A stretch of 64,000 nucleotides of DNA from Arachidicoccus ginsenosidivorans (lineage in GTDB: Bacteria; Bacteroidota; Bacteroidia; Chitinophagales; Chitinophagaceae): positions 682,001-746,000 of the forward strand of contig NZ_CP042434.1 in assembly GCF_007971385.1 (NCBI RefSeq), in the 5' to 3' direction. Numbering within the stretch: the stretch's first letter is position 1; the number at the start of each line of letters is the position of its first letter. The position numbers and the translations under genes were made by a program. Positions 1-8,610 of this stretch are shown here, one piece after another. The notes beneath the pieces were generated by a model, which saw nothing but the letters and a program-made list of their open reading frames with translations, ran no database searches and was not told where the DNA came from.

Positions 1-455
1 ATACACGTTTATTAATCATAGATTGCTTTGTAAGTTGAATATGAGCATTATTTTATTTGAATAATACTGTAATAAAGATAGCGGTTTTTGACATATTCCA
101 ATATAAAAATCTATGAATCAGAAAAAAACAACCTTAAATGGAAAAATTACGACGATAACCTTTTAGGATTTTAGGATTTAAGCGGACAAATTAGCAAACT
201 TAAACACAGGCATCTATAAACTTGTTTTCTCATAAACATGATGCTATTATTACCAGAAGGGAAAACATAGCATATTAATAATGAAAAGGTTCGGGAATAT
301 AATTTGCATTGCTGTGCAAATTAAGTCCAGATAATAACCTTATTTGCAAGATACAGACACGAGAATCCAGCATAGGCAGGCTACACAGATCCAATTTCTG
401 TTGGAAGGTTGCGCTGAAATTAGGCTGAGTATTAGGCTAAATAATGTACTGAATA
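1..455. other. Non-coding, AT-rich left edge
   Basis: I see no convincing open reading frame or RNA gene here. The stretch is AT-rich and lies downstream of the PspC gene, which reads leftward. Its only structure is the 12-bp tandem repeat at its right end, listed separately. Confidence 0.5.
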
Positions 456-466
456 TTAGTCTGAAT
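419..466. repeat. 12-bp tandem repeat, four imperfect units
   Basis: Units start at 419, 431, 443 and 455, with consensus ATTAGGCTGAAT. The last unit covers the stop codon of the leftward PspC gene. Units 1, 2 and 4 are close copies; unit 3 (AATGTACTGAAT) is more diverged. Confidence 0.6.
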
Positions 467-680
467 ATTTCAAGGGATTGCGTCTGGCAAATAAAACATA
501 GCGTTTAATATTCATCCAGAAAGCCAGTACCATATAAATAATCACCGGGGATCCGAAGGTCAGAAATGAAATATAGATAAACCAAAGACGGATCCTGGAG
601 CTGGCAATACCCAGTTTGGTACCGATAGCGGCACAAACCCCAAATGCCCTGCACTCAATAAAACTTCTAAATCTGTTCAT
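456..680 (-). CDS. PspC-domain small membrane protein
   Basis: A 74-residue protein that matches the PspC domain: a Gly-Val-Cys-Ala-Ala-Ile start of the fold at about residues 14-19, an Arg-Ile-Arg-Leu segment near 29-32, then one hydrophobic helix (about 33-56) ending in basic residues. PspC-domain proteins are inner-membrane proteins linked to envelope stress; in Bacteroidota they are often short stand-alone proteins like this one. No psp partner genes are visible. The ATG at 680 is the only sensible start. A short inverted repeat (690-704) lies just upstream. The exact role here is unknown. Confidence 0.75.
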   Translation of the reverse strand: MNRFRSFIECRAFGVCAAIGTKLGIASSRIRLWFIYISFLTFGSPVIIYMVLAFWMNIKRYVLFARRNPLKYSD

Positions 681-689
681 CTAAGTAAA

Positions 690-704
690 CTTTGGTGTCC
701 AAAG
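690..704. promoter_or_regulatory. Inverted repeat upstream of the PspC gene
   Basis: CTTTGG-TGT-CCAAAG is a perfect 6-bp inverted repeat 10 bp upstream of the start at 680. It could be an operator or a 5'-UTR hairpin. It is short enough to be chance. Confidence 0.3.
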
Positions 705-982
705 ATTTTAAATAGCTTCTTGTTTGAATCGGGCAATGTATAAATGCCTAATCCATACAAAAGGACCGCACGTGATTACAAGATTTGGGCCTTCAACGTC
801 AAGTCTTGTATCTAAATGGACAGACAAATATACAAAATCCTGAAAAACTCAAAAATATCTTCTTGTATATTATTACAAGACTATAACAATCAAAGGATTT
901 CATGCTTTAGGAGCATCAAACATAAAAATTAGGTGAACCAAATTTTAACAGATTGAAGTTTTAAAAATCCACCTGTTTTTAG

Positions 983-990
983 TAACTTCG
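983..990 (+). promoter_or_regulatory. Putative -7 box of aconitase (TAACTTCG)
   Basis: TAACTTCG differs at one position from the Bacteroidota -7 consensus TAnnTTTG and lies 37 bp before the aconitase ATG. The extended form TAACTTCGC recurs upstream of gyrB and of the TPR gene in this window. No good -33 TTTG is visible. Confidence 0.45.
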
Positions 991-1027
991 CAACAATTTT
1001 ATATCACACTATTTAAATTGTAATGTT

Positions 1028-3301
1028 ATGGCTTTTGATATTGACATGATCAAAAAGGTCTACAGTGAGCTACCTGACAGAATTGCAAAAGCACGCGCCG
1101 TTACCGGCACACCACTCACACTTGCCGAAAAAGTTTTGTATGCGCATTTACACAGCGACCAACCTTTAAAAAAATTCCAAAGAGCACACGATTATGTTAA
1201 TTTCGCACCTGACCGTGTCGCCATGCAGGATGCTACTGCACAAATGGCGCTACTGCAATTTATGCAGGCTGGTCGGCCAAAAGTAGCCGTTCCATCTACT
1301 GTACACTGTGATCACCTGATCATTGCAAAAGAAGGTGCAGCAAAAGACCTGGCGTTCGCAAAAGAAGAAAGTAAAGAAGTATATGATTTTCTGGGTTCTG
1401 TATCCAATAAATATGGTATCGGATTCTGGCGTCCGGGTGCAGGGATTATTCACCAGGTCGTACTAGAAAACTACGCTTTTCCTGGGGGTATGATGATTGG
1501 TACCGACTCACACACGGTAAATGCCGGTGGACTTGGCATGATAGCCATTGGGGTTGGTGGTGCCGATGCCTGTGACGTAATGGCTGGCTTGCCCTGGGAA
1601 TTAAAATGGCCTAAACTAATCGGCGTAAAACTGACCGGCAAACTCAGTGGCTGGTCTGCGCCTAAAGATATTATTCTAAAAGTAGCTGGTATCCTCACCG
1701 TGAAGGGTGGAACCGGAGCCATTGTTGAATATTTTGGCGAAGGTGCCCAATCTATTAGTTGTACCGGTAAAGGTACCATCTGTAATATGGGTGCTGAAAT
1801 CGGTGCCACTAACTCCACTTTTGGCTACGACGATTCTATGGGACGTTACCTGAGAGCCACTGGCAGGACTGAAGTCGCAGATGTCGCAGATTCTATCAAA
1901 GAGCATTTAACCGGGGATCCTGAAGTATATGCAGATCCTGAAAAATATTTCGATCAGGTCATTGAAATTAACCTGTCCGAACTGGAACCACACCTGAATG
2001 GTCCATTTACTCCAGATTTAGCAACACCGGTTTCCAAAATGAAAGAAGTTGCTGATGCGCAAGGCTGGCCTGAAAGAGTGGAAGTGGGTCTTATCGGTTC
2101 CTGTACCAACTCCTCTTATGAGGACCTTTCCAGGGCTGTCTCTTTAGCCAAACAGGTTTCTGAAAAGAATCTGAAAGCAAAATCAGAATTCTTGATCAAC
2201 CCAGGCTCTGAACAAATCCGTTTCACAGTGGAACGCGACGGGATTCTGGATGTATTTGAATCGATCGGTGCAAAAATATTGACCAATGCCTGCGGCCCCT
2301 GTATTGGTATGTGGGACAGAGTCGGTGCGGAGAAAAAAGAAAAAAACACCATCGTACACTCATTCAATCGGAACTTTGCCAAAAGAGCAGATGGTAATCC
2401 AAATACCTTTGCATTTGTCGCTTCACCGGAACTAGTAACAGCCATTGCCATTGCGGGTGACCTTACTTTTAACCCTATGACGGATTACCTGATCAACGAA
2501 GCAGGTGAAAAGGTCAAATTAGATCCCCCAACTGGAGATGAATTACCCACTAAAGGATTTGATGTTGAAGATCCGGGTTATCAGGCACCAGCCGAAGATG
2601 GTTCAGGCATTCAGATTCAGGTTTCACCGGATTCTAAACGCCTCCAACTCTTAAGTCCGTTTTTGGAATGGGAAGGTACAGATCTGAAAGGGCTAAAACT
2701 CTTAATCAAAGCAAAGGGTAAATGTACCACTGACCATATCTCTATGGCAGGACCATGGCTGAAATTCAGAGGTCATCTGGACAATATCTCCAACAATATG
2801 CTGATCGGTGCTGTCAACTACTTTAATGAAAAGACCGATAGTGTTAAAAATCAGCTCACCGGGGAGTACGGCCCAGTACCTGCTACACAGCGCGCTTATA
2901 AAGCGGCTGGTATCGGCACCATCGTGGTAGGAGACGAAAACTACGGTGAAGGATCCAGCAGAGAACATGCAGCCATGGAACCACGTCACTTGGGTGTTCG
3001 TGCTATCATTGCCAAAAGCTTTGCCCGTATCCACGAGACCAACCTGAAAAAACAAGGTATGTTGGGTTTGACCTTCCAGGATAAAAATGATTATGATAAG
3101 ATCCAGGAAGACGACGTTATCGATATTCTGGGTTTAACCACTTTTACACCGGAAAAACCACTGACCATCGTTTTACATCACGCAGATGGTACTACAGAAC
3201 AGTTTGATGTCAATCATACCTATAATGAACAACAGATTGAATGGTTCAAACATGGTGCGGCGCTCAATATCATTCGTAAGAGCTTCGAGCAAAACAGATA
3301 A
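1028..3301 (+). CDS. acnA: Aconitate hydratase
   Basis: A full-length 757-residue aconitase that interconverts citrate and isocitrate in the TCA cycle in the cytoplasm. The three 4Fe-4S cysteine regions are visible as Gly-Ser-Cys-Thr-Asn-Ser (about 358-363) and Ala-Cys-Gly-Pro-Cys-Ile-Gly (about 421-427). The swivel-domain loop Gly-Ser-Ser-Arg-Glu-His lies near 645. The length and the start (Met-Ala-Phe-Asp) fit the mitochondrial-type aconitase common in Bacteroidota. It stands alone, with a promoter-like box upstream and a strong terminator downstream. It would feed the 2-oxoglutarate pool that the lysine-degradation operon at 7-10.6 kb also reaches. Whether it should be called acnA or acnB-like is a naming question; the enzyme assignment is firm. 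Confidence 0.95.
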   Translation: MAFDIDMIKKVYSELPDRIAKARAVTGTPLTLAEKVLYAHLHSDQPLKKFQRAHDYVNFAPDRVAMQDATAQMALLQFMQAGRPKVAVPSTVHCDHLIIAKEGAAKDLAFAKEESKEVYDFLGSVSNKYGIGFWRPGAGIIHQVVLENYAFPGGMMIGTDSHTVNAGGLGMIAIGVGGADACDVMAGLPWELKWPKLIGVKLTGKLSGWSAPKDIILKVAGILTVKGGTGAIVEYFGEGAQSISCTGKGTICNMGAEIGATNSTFGYDDSMGRYLRATGRTEVADVADSIKEHLTGDPEVYADPEKYFDQVIEINLSELEPHLNGPFTPDLATPVSKMKEVADAQGWPERVEVGLIGSCTNSSYEDLSRAVSLAKQVSEKNLKAKSEFLINPGSEQIRFTVERDGILDVFESIGAKILTNACGPCIGMWDRVGAEKKEKNTIVHSFNRNFAKRADGNPNTFAFVASPELVTAIAIAGDLTFNPMTDYLINEAGEKVKLDPPTGDELPTKGFDVEDPGYQAPAEDGSGIQIQVSPDSKRLQLLSPFLEWEGTDLKGLKLLIKAKGKCTTDHISMAGPWLKFRGHLDNISNNMLIGAVNYFNEKTDSVKNQLTGEYGPVPATQRAYKAAGIGTIVVGDENYGEGSSREHAAMEPRHLGVRAIIAKSFARIHETNLKKQGMLGLTFQDKNDYDKIQEDDVIDILGLTTFTPEKPLTIVLHHADGTTEQFDVNHTYNEQQIEWFKHGAALNIIRKSFEQNR

Positions 3302-3357
3302 GTTTACAACCCGCATTGTCTTGATTAATACGGCAACGCTTTAATCAAATGACCTTT

Positions 3358-3401
3358 GAGGTCTGCCCGTTATCAAAAAATAACTGGCAGGCCTCTTTTT
3401 T
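3358..3401 (+). terminator. Rho-independent terminator after aconitase
   Basis: GAGGTCTGCC at 3358-3367 pairs with GGCAGGCCTC at 3386-3395 (one G-U pair) and is followed by six T. It lies 57 bp beyond the aconitase stop codon. Confidence 0.85.
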
Positions 3402-3531
3402 ATGGACATTATGGGGCGACTTAATACTGTAAGCAGGCGGTTATCTTTTGAAAATTATGTACTTTTATTTTGTGCAAGTAAAACAACAAATATACTGGCA
3501 ACCCAAACCTTAACCGATAAAACAACCTTTT

Positions 3532-4113
3532 ATGGATCCGTTATTACTGACCCACCTGCAATCAAATATCCATTTAACGGATGAACAGTTGAGCGAGCTG
3601 GAGGGATTTTTTCAGCCGCGACAGCTGAAAAAAAAGCACTATTTATTACAGGAAGGAGAAATTAACCTGGGGCTAGCCTTTGTAACAGAGGGACTTCTGC
3701 GCAGCTATAAGGTGGATAGTAATGGCTTTGAACATGTTTTGCAATTTGCGCCTCCGGGCTGGTGGATGGCTGATATGAAAAGTCTTAACCGCCAGGAGCC
3801 CGCCGAACTGTTTATTGAGGCACTGGAACCTACTGCGTATCTGTTTATAACCCGACAAAAACTGGATCTGGCATTTAAAGAAATCCCCCAGCTGGAAAGA
3901 CATTTTAGAATGCTGGCAGAAAATGCCGTTATCGCTTATCAGCAAAGACTTATTGGTAATCTCAGTTTGCCGGCCATTGAAAGGTTTGCCACATTTTGTC
4001 GTCTTTATCCCACCCTTACAAGGAGCTTGCCCCATAAACAAATCGCCTCATTTATCGGTGTGACCCCGGAATTCTTTTCCAAAATGATCAATAATACTCC
4101 CCTTCCAGATTAA
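3532..4113 (+). CDS. Crp/Fnr-family transcriptional regulator
   Basis: A 193-residue regulator with an N-terminal cyclic-nucleotide-binding beta-roll (about 20-125) and a short C-terminal helix-turn-helix (about 165-188, Ile-Ala-Ser-Phe-Ile-Gly-Val-Thr-Pro-Glu). Many Bacteroidota proteins of this type lack true cAMP-binding residues, so the effector is unknown. The ATG at 3532 gives a normal family N-terminus. Its stop codon lies inside CCAGATTAA (4105-4113), a 9-mer that recurs twice in the inverted repeat at 4158-4190 just downstream. That places a possible binding site between this gene and the small gene and pirins that follow, which it may regulate. Confidence 0.85.
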   Translation: MDPLLLTHLQSNIHLTDEQLSELEGFFQPRQLKKKHYLLQEGEINLGLAFVTEGLLRSYKVDSNGFEHVLQFAPPGWWMADMKSLNRQEPAELFIEALEPTAYLFITRQKLDLAFKEIPQLERHFRMLAENAVIAYQQRLIGNLSLPAIERFATFCRLYPTLTRSLPHKQIASFIGVTPEFFSKMINNTPLPD

Positions 4114-4157
4114 CCTAATAAAAAAAGGTTCATTATCAATAATTTACATTTTTTCTT

Positions 4158-4190
4158 AATCCAGATTAAGTAGCATTCTTAATCTGGATT
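4158..4190. promoter_or_regulatory. 13-bp perfect inverted repeat, operator-like
   Basis: AATCCAGATTAAG (4158-4170) and its exact reverse complement (4178-4190) flank TAGCATT. No T-tract follows on the plus strand. The repeat abuts the -33 element of the next gene's promoter. A third copy of the core CCAGATTAA sits at 4105-4113. This fits an operator better than a terminator, though a minus-strand or weak terminator cannot be excluded. Confidence 0.5.
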
Positions 4191-4191
4191 A

Positions 4192-4222
4192 TTGGGCACC
4201 CCTTTTGTGATAACTAACTTTG
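4192..4222 (+). promoter_or_regulatory. Promoter of the small gene at 4246
   Basis: TTG at 4192-4194, a 20-bp spacer, then TAACTTTG at 4215-4222, a perfect match to TAnnTTTG. Transcription would start near 4229. This rules out the upstream in-frame start at 4192 and supports the ATG at 4246. Confidence 0.65.
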
Positions 4223-4245
4223 TATCGTTAAAAAAAAGACAGCAT

Positions 4246-4596
4246 ATGAAACACAGTATCCTGATCATCGTTAATAGCGAAGCCGATCTAGCGGAGGTGC
4301 AGCAACTCTCCACCCGCCATGACATTAAAGCAGTCATCGGCGTTGAGGCTGGCATCGAACAGCTTTATCAAATCGTCTTTGACGGGATATTATATGATCC
4401 GGGAACAGATCAGAGACAAGAAAGAAAATTAAGGAAGATTCTGTCTTTGGATCCCGAACCTCCAGAAATTTTGAGAAAGGATAGCATTCAAAGCTGGGCA
4501 GCGAGTCTGGATGAATTAATCAGATCTCTACGCGTTCATGTAAACTTTATTGATGGAGGTATTGAAAATGATCTTTTCAAAATCTGTCTGAATTAG
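4246..4596 (+). CDS. Small protein of unknown function between regulator and pirins
   Basis: A 116-residue protein that I do not recognise. It opens with a beta-strand pattern (Lys-His-Ser-Ile-Leu-Ile-Ile-Val) and alternates strand and helix like a small Rossmann-type or response-regulator-like fold, but no catalytic or phosphorylation motif is evident. There is no signal peptide or membrane segment. An in-frame start at 4192 exists but overlaps the promoter, so I chose the ATG at 4246. It lies between a Crp/Fnr-type regulator and two pirins and probably shares their regulation. Confidence 0.6.
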   Translation: MKHSILIIVNSEADLAEVQQLSTRHDIKAVIGVEAGIEQLYQIVFDGILYDPGTDQRQERKLRKILSLDPEPPEILRKDSIQSWAASLDELIRSLRVHVNFIDGGIENDLFKICLN

Positions 4597-4692
4597 CATA
4601 TTGCCAGCGACAGAGCATCTTTGATAAGGGCTACCCGGATTTGTTATGCACCTTATTTTACATTAAATAAAACGATACAAGGAAACAATAAT

Positions 4693-5559
4693 ATGAAAAA
4701 GAAAATAGACAGAGTCATCCCAAGACCAGCCAATCCAGGCATGGTAGGGGACGGATTCAGGGTCTTTAATTTTATTCCCCAGACCCTGGCTCAAAGACGG
4801 ATCAGCCCTTTTCTGATGCTGGATTTTAATGCCCAATATGATTTTGGGCCTTCTGACCACTTAAGAGGCGTAGACGTTCATCCACATAAGGGATTTGAAA
4901 CCGTCACCATTGCCTATCAGGGCAGTGTCGCTCATCACGACAGTGCGGGAAACAGCGGGGTTATTCACCCAGGAGATGTGCAATGGATGACGGCTGGTAA
5001 CGGCATCCTGCATAAGGAATATCATGAAGAGCAATTCTCTAAAAAAGGCGGCAATTTTGAAATGGTGCAGCTATGGGTCAATTTGCCTAAGAAAGATAAA
5101 TCCGTATCGCCGCATTACCAGCCCTTAACCAAGGAAGATATTCCGGTTGTAAAGTTAGAAGATAATCAAGGTATTGTAAGAGTCATAGCAGGCAGCTTTG
5201 GCCAGCAAAAAGGAGCTGCCAATACCTATACGCCGGTGAATCTACTGGATATTCACCTGGAAAATGAAGCTACTGTAACGCTTCCTATCCCAGAAACGCA
5301 TAATACAGCCTTATTATTTATTAATGGCACAGGTGAGGTCAATGGCAAACCGGTCAAAGAACATGATTTTGTCCTCTTTGACCATGAGGGGGAAGACATT
5401 GACATAAAGGCCACCAGACAGGCAGTCATTTTACTCATGAGTGGTGAACCAATTGATGAACCTATCGCAAGTTACGGACCTTTTGTAATGAATACGCAGC
5501 AAGAGATCATAGCAGCCATTGATGATTTTAATGCCGGTAAATTTGGCCATTTAGCCTAA
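4693..5559 (+). CDS. Pirin family protein (first copy)
   Basis: A 288-residue bicupin of the pirin family. The N-terminal cupin carries the expected metal ligands: two His in His-Pro-His-Lys-Gly (about residues 57-59), then Ile-Leu-His-Lys-Glu (about 101-105). Bacterial pirins are cytoplasmic Fe-binding proteins; some have quercetin 2,3-dioxygenase activity and others modulate enzymes by protein contact. The ATG at 4693 follows AAGGAA and gives the canonical N-terminus; the reading frame is open further upstream without support. A perfect terminator hairpin separates it from a second pirin. The substrate is unknown. Confidence 0.88.
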   Translation: MKKKIDRVIPRPANPGMVGDGFRVFNFIPQTLAQRRISPFLMLDFNAQYDFGPSDHLRGVDVHPHKGFETVTIAYQGSVAHHDSAGNSGVIHPGDVQWMTAGNGILHKEYHEEQFSKKGGNFEMVQLWVNLPKKDKSVSPHYQPLTKEDIPVVKLEDNQGIVRVIAGSFGQQKGAANTYTPVNLLDIHLENEATVTLPIPETHNTALLFINGTGEVNGKPVKEHDFVLFDHEGEDIDIKATRQAVILLMSGEPIDEPIASYGPFVMNTQQEIIAAIDDFNAGKFGHLA

Positions 5560-5566
5560 ATACATA

Positions 5567-5608
5567 AAAACAGCTATCCGCTTTTTCTAAAAAGCGGATA
5601 GCTGTTTT
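5567..5608 (+). terminator. Perfect 20-bp stem terminator between the pirins
   Basis: The arms at 5567-5586 and 5589-5608 are exact reverse complements with a two-base loop. The right arm ends in TTTT and the left begins with AAAA, so it could act in both directions. Confidence 0.85.
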
Positions 5609-5636
5609 AGGAACCAACAAGATCAAAGTAATTATC

Positions 5637-6491
5637 ATGTTAAAGAAAATATTGCATATTCTGGACGCACGTTCAAAAAGGATAACAGAGACAGAAACCG
5701 TTTTACAGCCTTTACCACACCGGGACTTCCGATTTGCCAGTCCTTTTATTGTACTGCATCATATAGCCGAGCAGAAGATTACGCCTGGCTCCGCCAGAAG
5801 GATCCATCCACACCCCCATAGAGGCTTTTCTCCAGTCACCATTATGCTGCAAGGCGAGGGTTTTCATAAGGACAATCATGGCGGCAGTGGCGTTTTAAAG
5901 CCAGGAGATGCACAGTGGATATTTGCCGGCAGCGGCTTATTACACAGTGAAGGTCCGACAGAAGAATTGCTCAAAAATGGCGGGTCCTATGCGCTGATTC
6001 AGCTTTGGATTAATAGCCCGGCTAATTTAAAAAATGAGCCACCGAGTTATCAATTAGCCCGAAAAAATGAGCAGCCGCTTATTGCTTCAGGTGACGGGTC
6101 TTTACTTCGACTCATCAGTGGCCAGTATGAAGGGCTTAATGGTCCCTTGAAGAGCCAAACGCCTTTGACGATTATATACGGGGAGTTAACCCCAGGCAAA
6201 CAGCAACAACTGCTCGCAAAACCCGGTTATTGGACCCTATTATATCTAATATCAGGTTCGCTGCTTATCAGCGGAGAACAGATCCAGGCGCATCAACTTA
6301 TTGTATTTGAGCAGCCCAATGATGAACTACTGATTCGTAGCTGTACAGATAGTCAATTTTTGTATTTAAGCGGTGAGCCAATAGAAGAACCCGTTGCTGC
6401 TGCAGGCAATTTTGTCATGAATACCACCCAGGAAATAAAACAAGCCGAGGCCGATTACAAGGCAGGCAAATTTGGCACTTTAGATTTTTAG
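5637..6491 (+). CDS. Pirin family protein (second copy)
   Basis: A 284-residue bicupin homologous to the preceding pirin but clearly diverged. The metal-binding pattern is retained: His-Pro-His-Pro-His-Arg-Gly (about 59-65) and Leu-Leu-His-Ser-Glu (about 105-109). Both pirins end similarly (Phe-Val-Met-Asn-Thr, then Ala-Gly-Lys-Phe-Gly), which suggests an old duplication. The ATG at 5637 lies 77 bp after the first pirin's stop, beyond the terminator, so it may have its own weaker promoter or depend on read-through. The function is inferred from the family only. Confidence 0.87.
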   Translation: MLKKILHILDARSKRITETETVLQPLPHRDFRFASPFIVLHHIAEQKITPGSARRIHPHPHRGFSPVTIMLQGEGFHKDNHGGSGVLKPGDAQWIFAGSGLLHSEGPTEELLKNGGSYALIQLWINSPANLKNEPPSYQLARKNEQPLIASGDGSLLRLISGQYEGLNGPLKSQTPLTIIYGELTPGKQQQLLAKPGYWTLLYLISGSLLISGEQIQAHQLIVFEQPNDELLIRSCTDSQFLYLSGEPIEEPVAAAGNFVMNTTQEIKQAEADYKAGKFGTLDF

Positions 6492-6535
6492 TCACTAAAA
6501 CACATAACACCTTGAGTACTTCAATATACAGCTCC

Positions 6536-6808
6536 ATGAAACTCGTGGACAATAAAGAGCAGCATAAATTGGCATTACCTATTGATCCAAAGCAAGGGTA
6601 TGCTTTTGTCAGGTACGGTCTTAGGGATCATCATATAGATCTCCATCATATAGAAGTATCACCCGGTCTCAGGGGCCAGGGCATTGCCTCTGTGCTGGCA
6701 GAAAAAGTATTTGCTTTTATCGCTGAAAAGCAATTAGACTATACGATCTATTGCAGTTTTTTAAAGACCTGGAAGTACAGAAGAGATAGCAAAGAGAGCG
6801 ATAATTAG
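6536..6808 (+). CDS. GNAT-like N-acetyltransferase domain protein (YjdJ type)
   Basis: A short protein of about 90 residues matching the minimal GNAT-like family: a His-Ile-Glu-Val-Ser-Pro strand followed by the acetyl-CoA loop Leu-Arg-Gly-Gln-Gly-Ile-Ala (about residues 45-51), then Leu-Ala-Glu-Lys-Val. A TTG start at 6512 is possible, but the ATG at 6536 fits the family better. The C-terminus (after Cys-Ser-Phe-Leu-Lys-Thr-Trp) lacks the usual His-Pro-Glu-Tyr ending, so the tail may be altered by a sequence error. Its acetyl acceptor is unknown. It follows the pirins closely and may share their transcript. Confidence 0.7.
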   Translation: MKLVDNKEQHKLALPIDPKQGYAFVRYGLRDHHIDLHHIEVSPGLRGQGIASVLAEKVFAFIAEKQLDYTIYCSFLKTWKYRRDSKESDN

Positions 6809-6975
6809 GACTAGAGCTACGTTTTTTTTGCGGGATGGTGGTTGCAATGACAAGGACAATGACAAGGAGCGGTATAAAATATTGATAAACCAAGTTGCTT
6901 TCGCTACTGCGGCTATCAATATTTCAGTCCGCTGTCTTATGCAATACCCCGATCGTAAAACCACTTTAGTTAAAC

Positions 6976-8529
6976 TTAAGCACCGTCCAGATGAAAATCA
7001 ATGCCCTGGGCCAGTGGCAAATCATCGCCATAATTAATGGTACTTGTCTGCCTGCGCATATAAGCCTTCCAGGCGTCAGAGCCACTTTCCCTGCCACCAC
7101 CTGTTTGTTTTTCACCACCAAAAGCACCACCGATCTCCGCCCCTGAGGTACCGATATTAACATTGGCAATACCGCAGTCAGAACCTAAGACGGATAAAAA
7201 CTGTTCCGCTTCTTTTAGGTTATCTGTCATAATAGCTGAGGACAAACCCTGAGGCACGCCATTTTGTATCTGGATAGCCTCCTGTAGTGTTTTATATTTT
7301 ATGACATATAAAATCGGGGCAAAGGTTTCCTGCTGCATGATAGCCAGGTCGCTATTTGCGGCGGCAATGCAGGGGCGGACATAGCAGCCGGATTCAAAGC
7401 CGTCACCACTTAGTTTGCCAGCTTTTGAAAGTATCTGCCCGCCTTGATTTTCAATAGCCACCAGTGCGGCTTCATACTGCAAGACCGCCTGCTGATCAAT
7501 TAATGGGCCCACATGAACCTTAGGATCCAAAGGATTACCAATAACGAGCTGCTCGTAAGCCTTTTTTAGTTTCTCCACAAACTGTTCATAAACGGCCTCA
7601 TGAATAATCAGTCTTCTGGTAGTTGTACAGCGCTGCCCTGCCGTACCAACAGCGCCAAAAACAGCGCCGGTGAGTGCCAGGTCAAGATTTGCATTTTGAG
7701 TAATAATGATCGCATTGTTGCCCCCTAGTTCCAAAAGACATTTTCCCAGGCGAGCCGCCACCGTCTGCCCAACACTCATACCCATTCTAGTAGATCCGGT
7801 GGCGGATACCAGGCTGATTGCCGGATCAGCCGCCATCATTTGTCCGATCTCACCAGAACCTTGCACAAGGTTGCAGACACCAGCCGGTACCTGGTTAACC
7901 TTAAATACCGTGGAGAGGATCTGCAAACAAGCCTGTGCGGCCAGAGGCGTTTTTTCAGAAGGTTTCCAAACCGTAACATTACCTGCTACCAGTGCAATCA
8001 TCGCATTCCAACTCCAGACTGCTACCGGGAAATTAAAGGCCGTAATAATACCCACGACGCCTAGTGGATGCCACTGTTCATACATTCTATGACTGGGTCT
8101 TTCAGAATGCATGGTCAGTCCATGCAGTTGTCTGGATAGTCCTACGGCAAAGTCGCAGATATCAATCATTTCCTGCACCTCGCCTGCACCTTCCACCAGG
8201 CTTTTACCCATTTCATAAGAAACCAGTTTTCCAAGCATTTGTTTTTGCGCTCGCAGCGCCTCAGCAAACTGGCGGATAATATCGCCCCTTTTGGGCGCCG
8301 GCCAGGTCCGCCAGATTAAAAAAGCGTCCGCCGCCTTTTGGATGATCGCCTGATAATCGGCTTGCGTTGCGGTGGTAACTTTTGCAATTAACCTGGCGTC
8401 TACCGGCGAGAAAGAACTGATTTCTTGCCCCTTGGTTAGCTGATGCGCGATCCCGTCAAATCCACCATTATTATGTGCCCTGATCGCAAATTGATCCAAT
8501 ACAGCTTCCATTTCTTTTTGTAAATCCAT
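6976..8529 (-). CDS. amaB: L-aminoadipate-semialdehyde dehydrogenase (ALDH7/antiquitin type)
   Basis: A 517-residue aldehyde dehydrogenase. The catalytic Cys lies in Gly-Gln-Arg-Cys-Thr-Thr (about residue 304), with the general-base Glu in Leu-Glu-Leu-Gly-Gly-Asn (about 270). The C-terminal Gly-Ala-Phe-Gly-Gly-Glu-Lys and Gly-Gly-Gly-Arg-Glu-Ser-Gly-Ser-Asp-Ala-Trp-Lys signature is characteristic of ALDH7/antiquitin, which oxidises 2-aminoadipate 6-semialdehyde to 2-aminoadipate. This fits its neighbours: saccharopine dehydrogenase makes the semialdehyde and the DUF1338 enzyme acts later in the same pathway. It is the last gene of a three-gene minus-strand operon. The gene symbol follows pseudomonad usage; pcd is an alternative. 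Confidence 0.88.
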   Translation of the reverse strand: MDLQKEMEAVLDQFAIRAHNNGGFDGIAHQLTKGQEISSFSPVDARLIAKVTTATQADYQAIIQKAADAFLIWRTWPAPKRGDIIRQFAEALRAQKQMLGKLVSYEMGKSLVEGAGEVQEMIDICDFAVGLSRQLHGLTMHSERPSHRMYEQWHPLGVVGIITAFNFPVAVWSWNAMIALVAGNVTVWKPSEKTPLAAQACLQILSTVFKVNQVPAGVCNLVQGSGEIGQMMAADPAISLVSATGSTRMGMSVGQTVAARLGKCLLELGGNNAIIITQNANLDLALTGAVFGAVGTAGQRCTTTRRLIIHEAVYEQFVEKLKKAYEQLVIGNPLDPKVHVGPLIDQQAVLQYEAALVAIENQGGQILSKAGKLSGDGFESGCYVRPCIAAANSDLAIMQQETFAPILYVIKYKTLQEAIQIQNGVPQGLSSAIMTDNLKEAEQFLSVLGSDCGIANVNIGTSGAEIGGAFGGEKQTGGGRESGSDAWKAYMRRQTSTINYGDDLPLAQGIDFHLDGA

Positions 8530-8610
8530 ATATCATTGTTTATACAACCCGGCTCAAGCCCAGTTGGTGATTTAAGTTATTTGTTAGCTCAACGCTTCTT
8601 TCTTACTTAC

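Larger units (their letters stand above)
681..1027. other. Divergent intergenic region (PspC / aconitase)
   Basis: This is the shared upstream region of two divergent genes. It holds the inverted repeat at 690-704 and the aconitase -7-like box at 983-990. No open reading frame or RNA gene is visible. Confidence 0.6.

Noticed and set aside
6828-7037. Plus-strand frame of 69 codons after the GNAT gene
   Set aside because: It overlaps the end of the aldehyde dehydrogenase gene and has random-looking composition.
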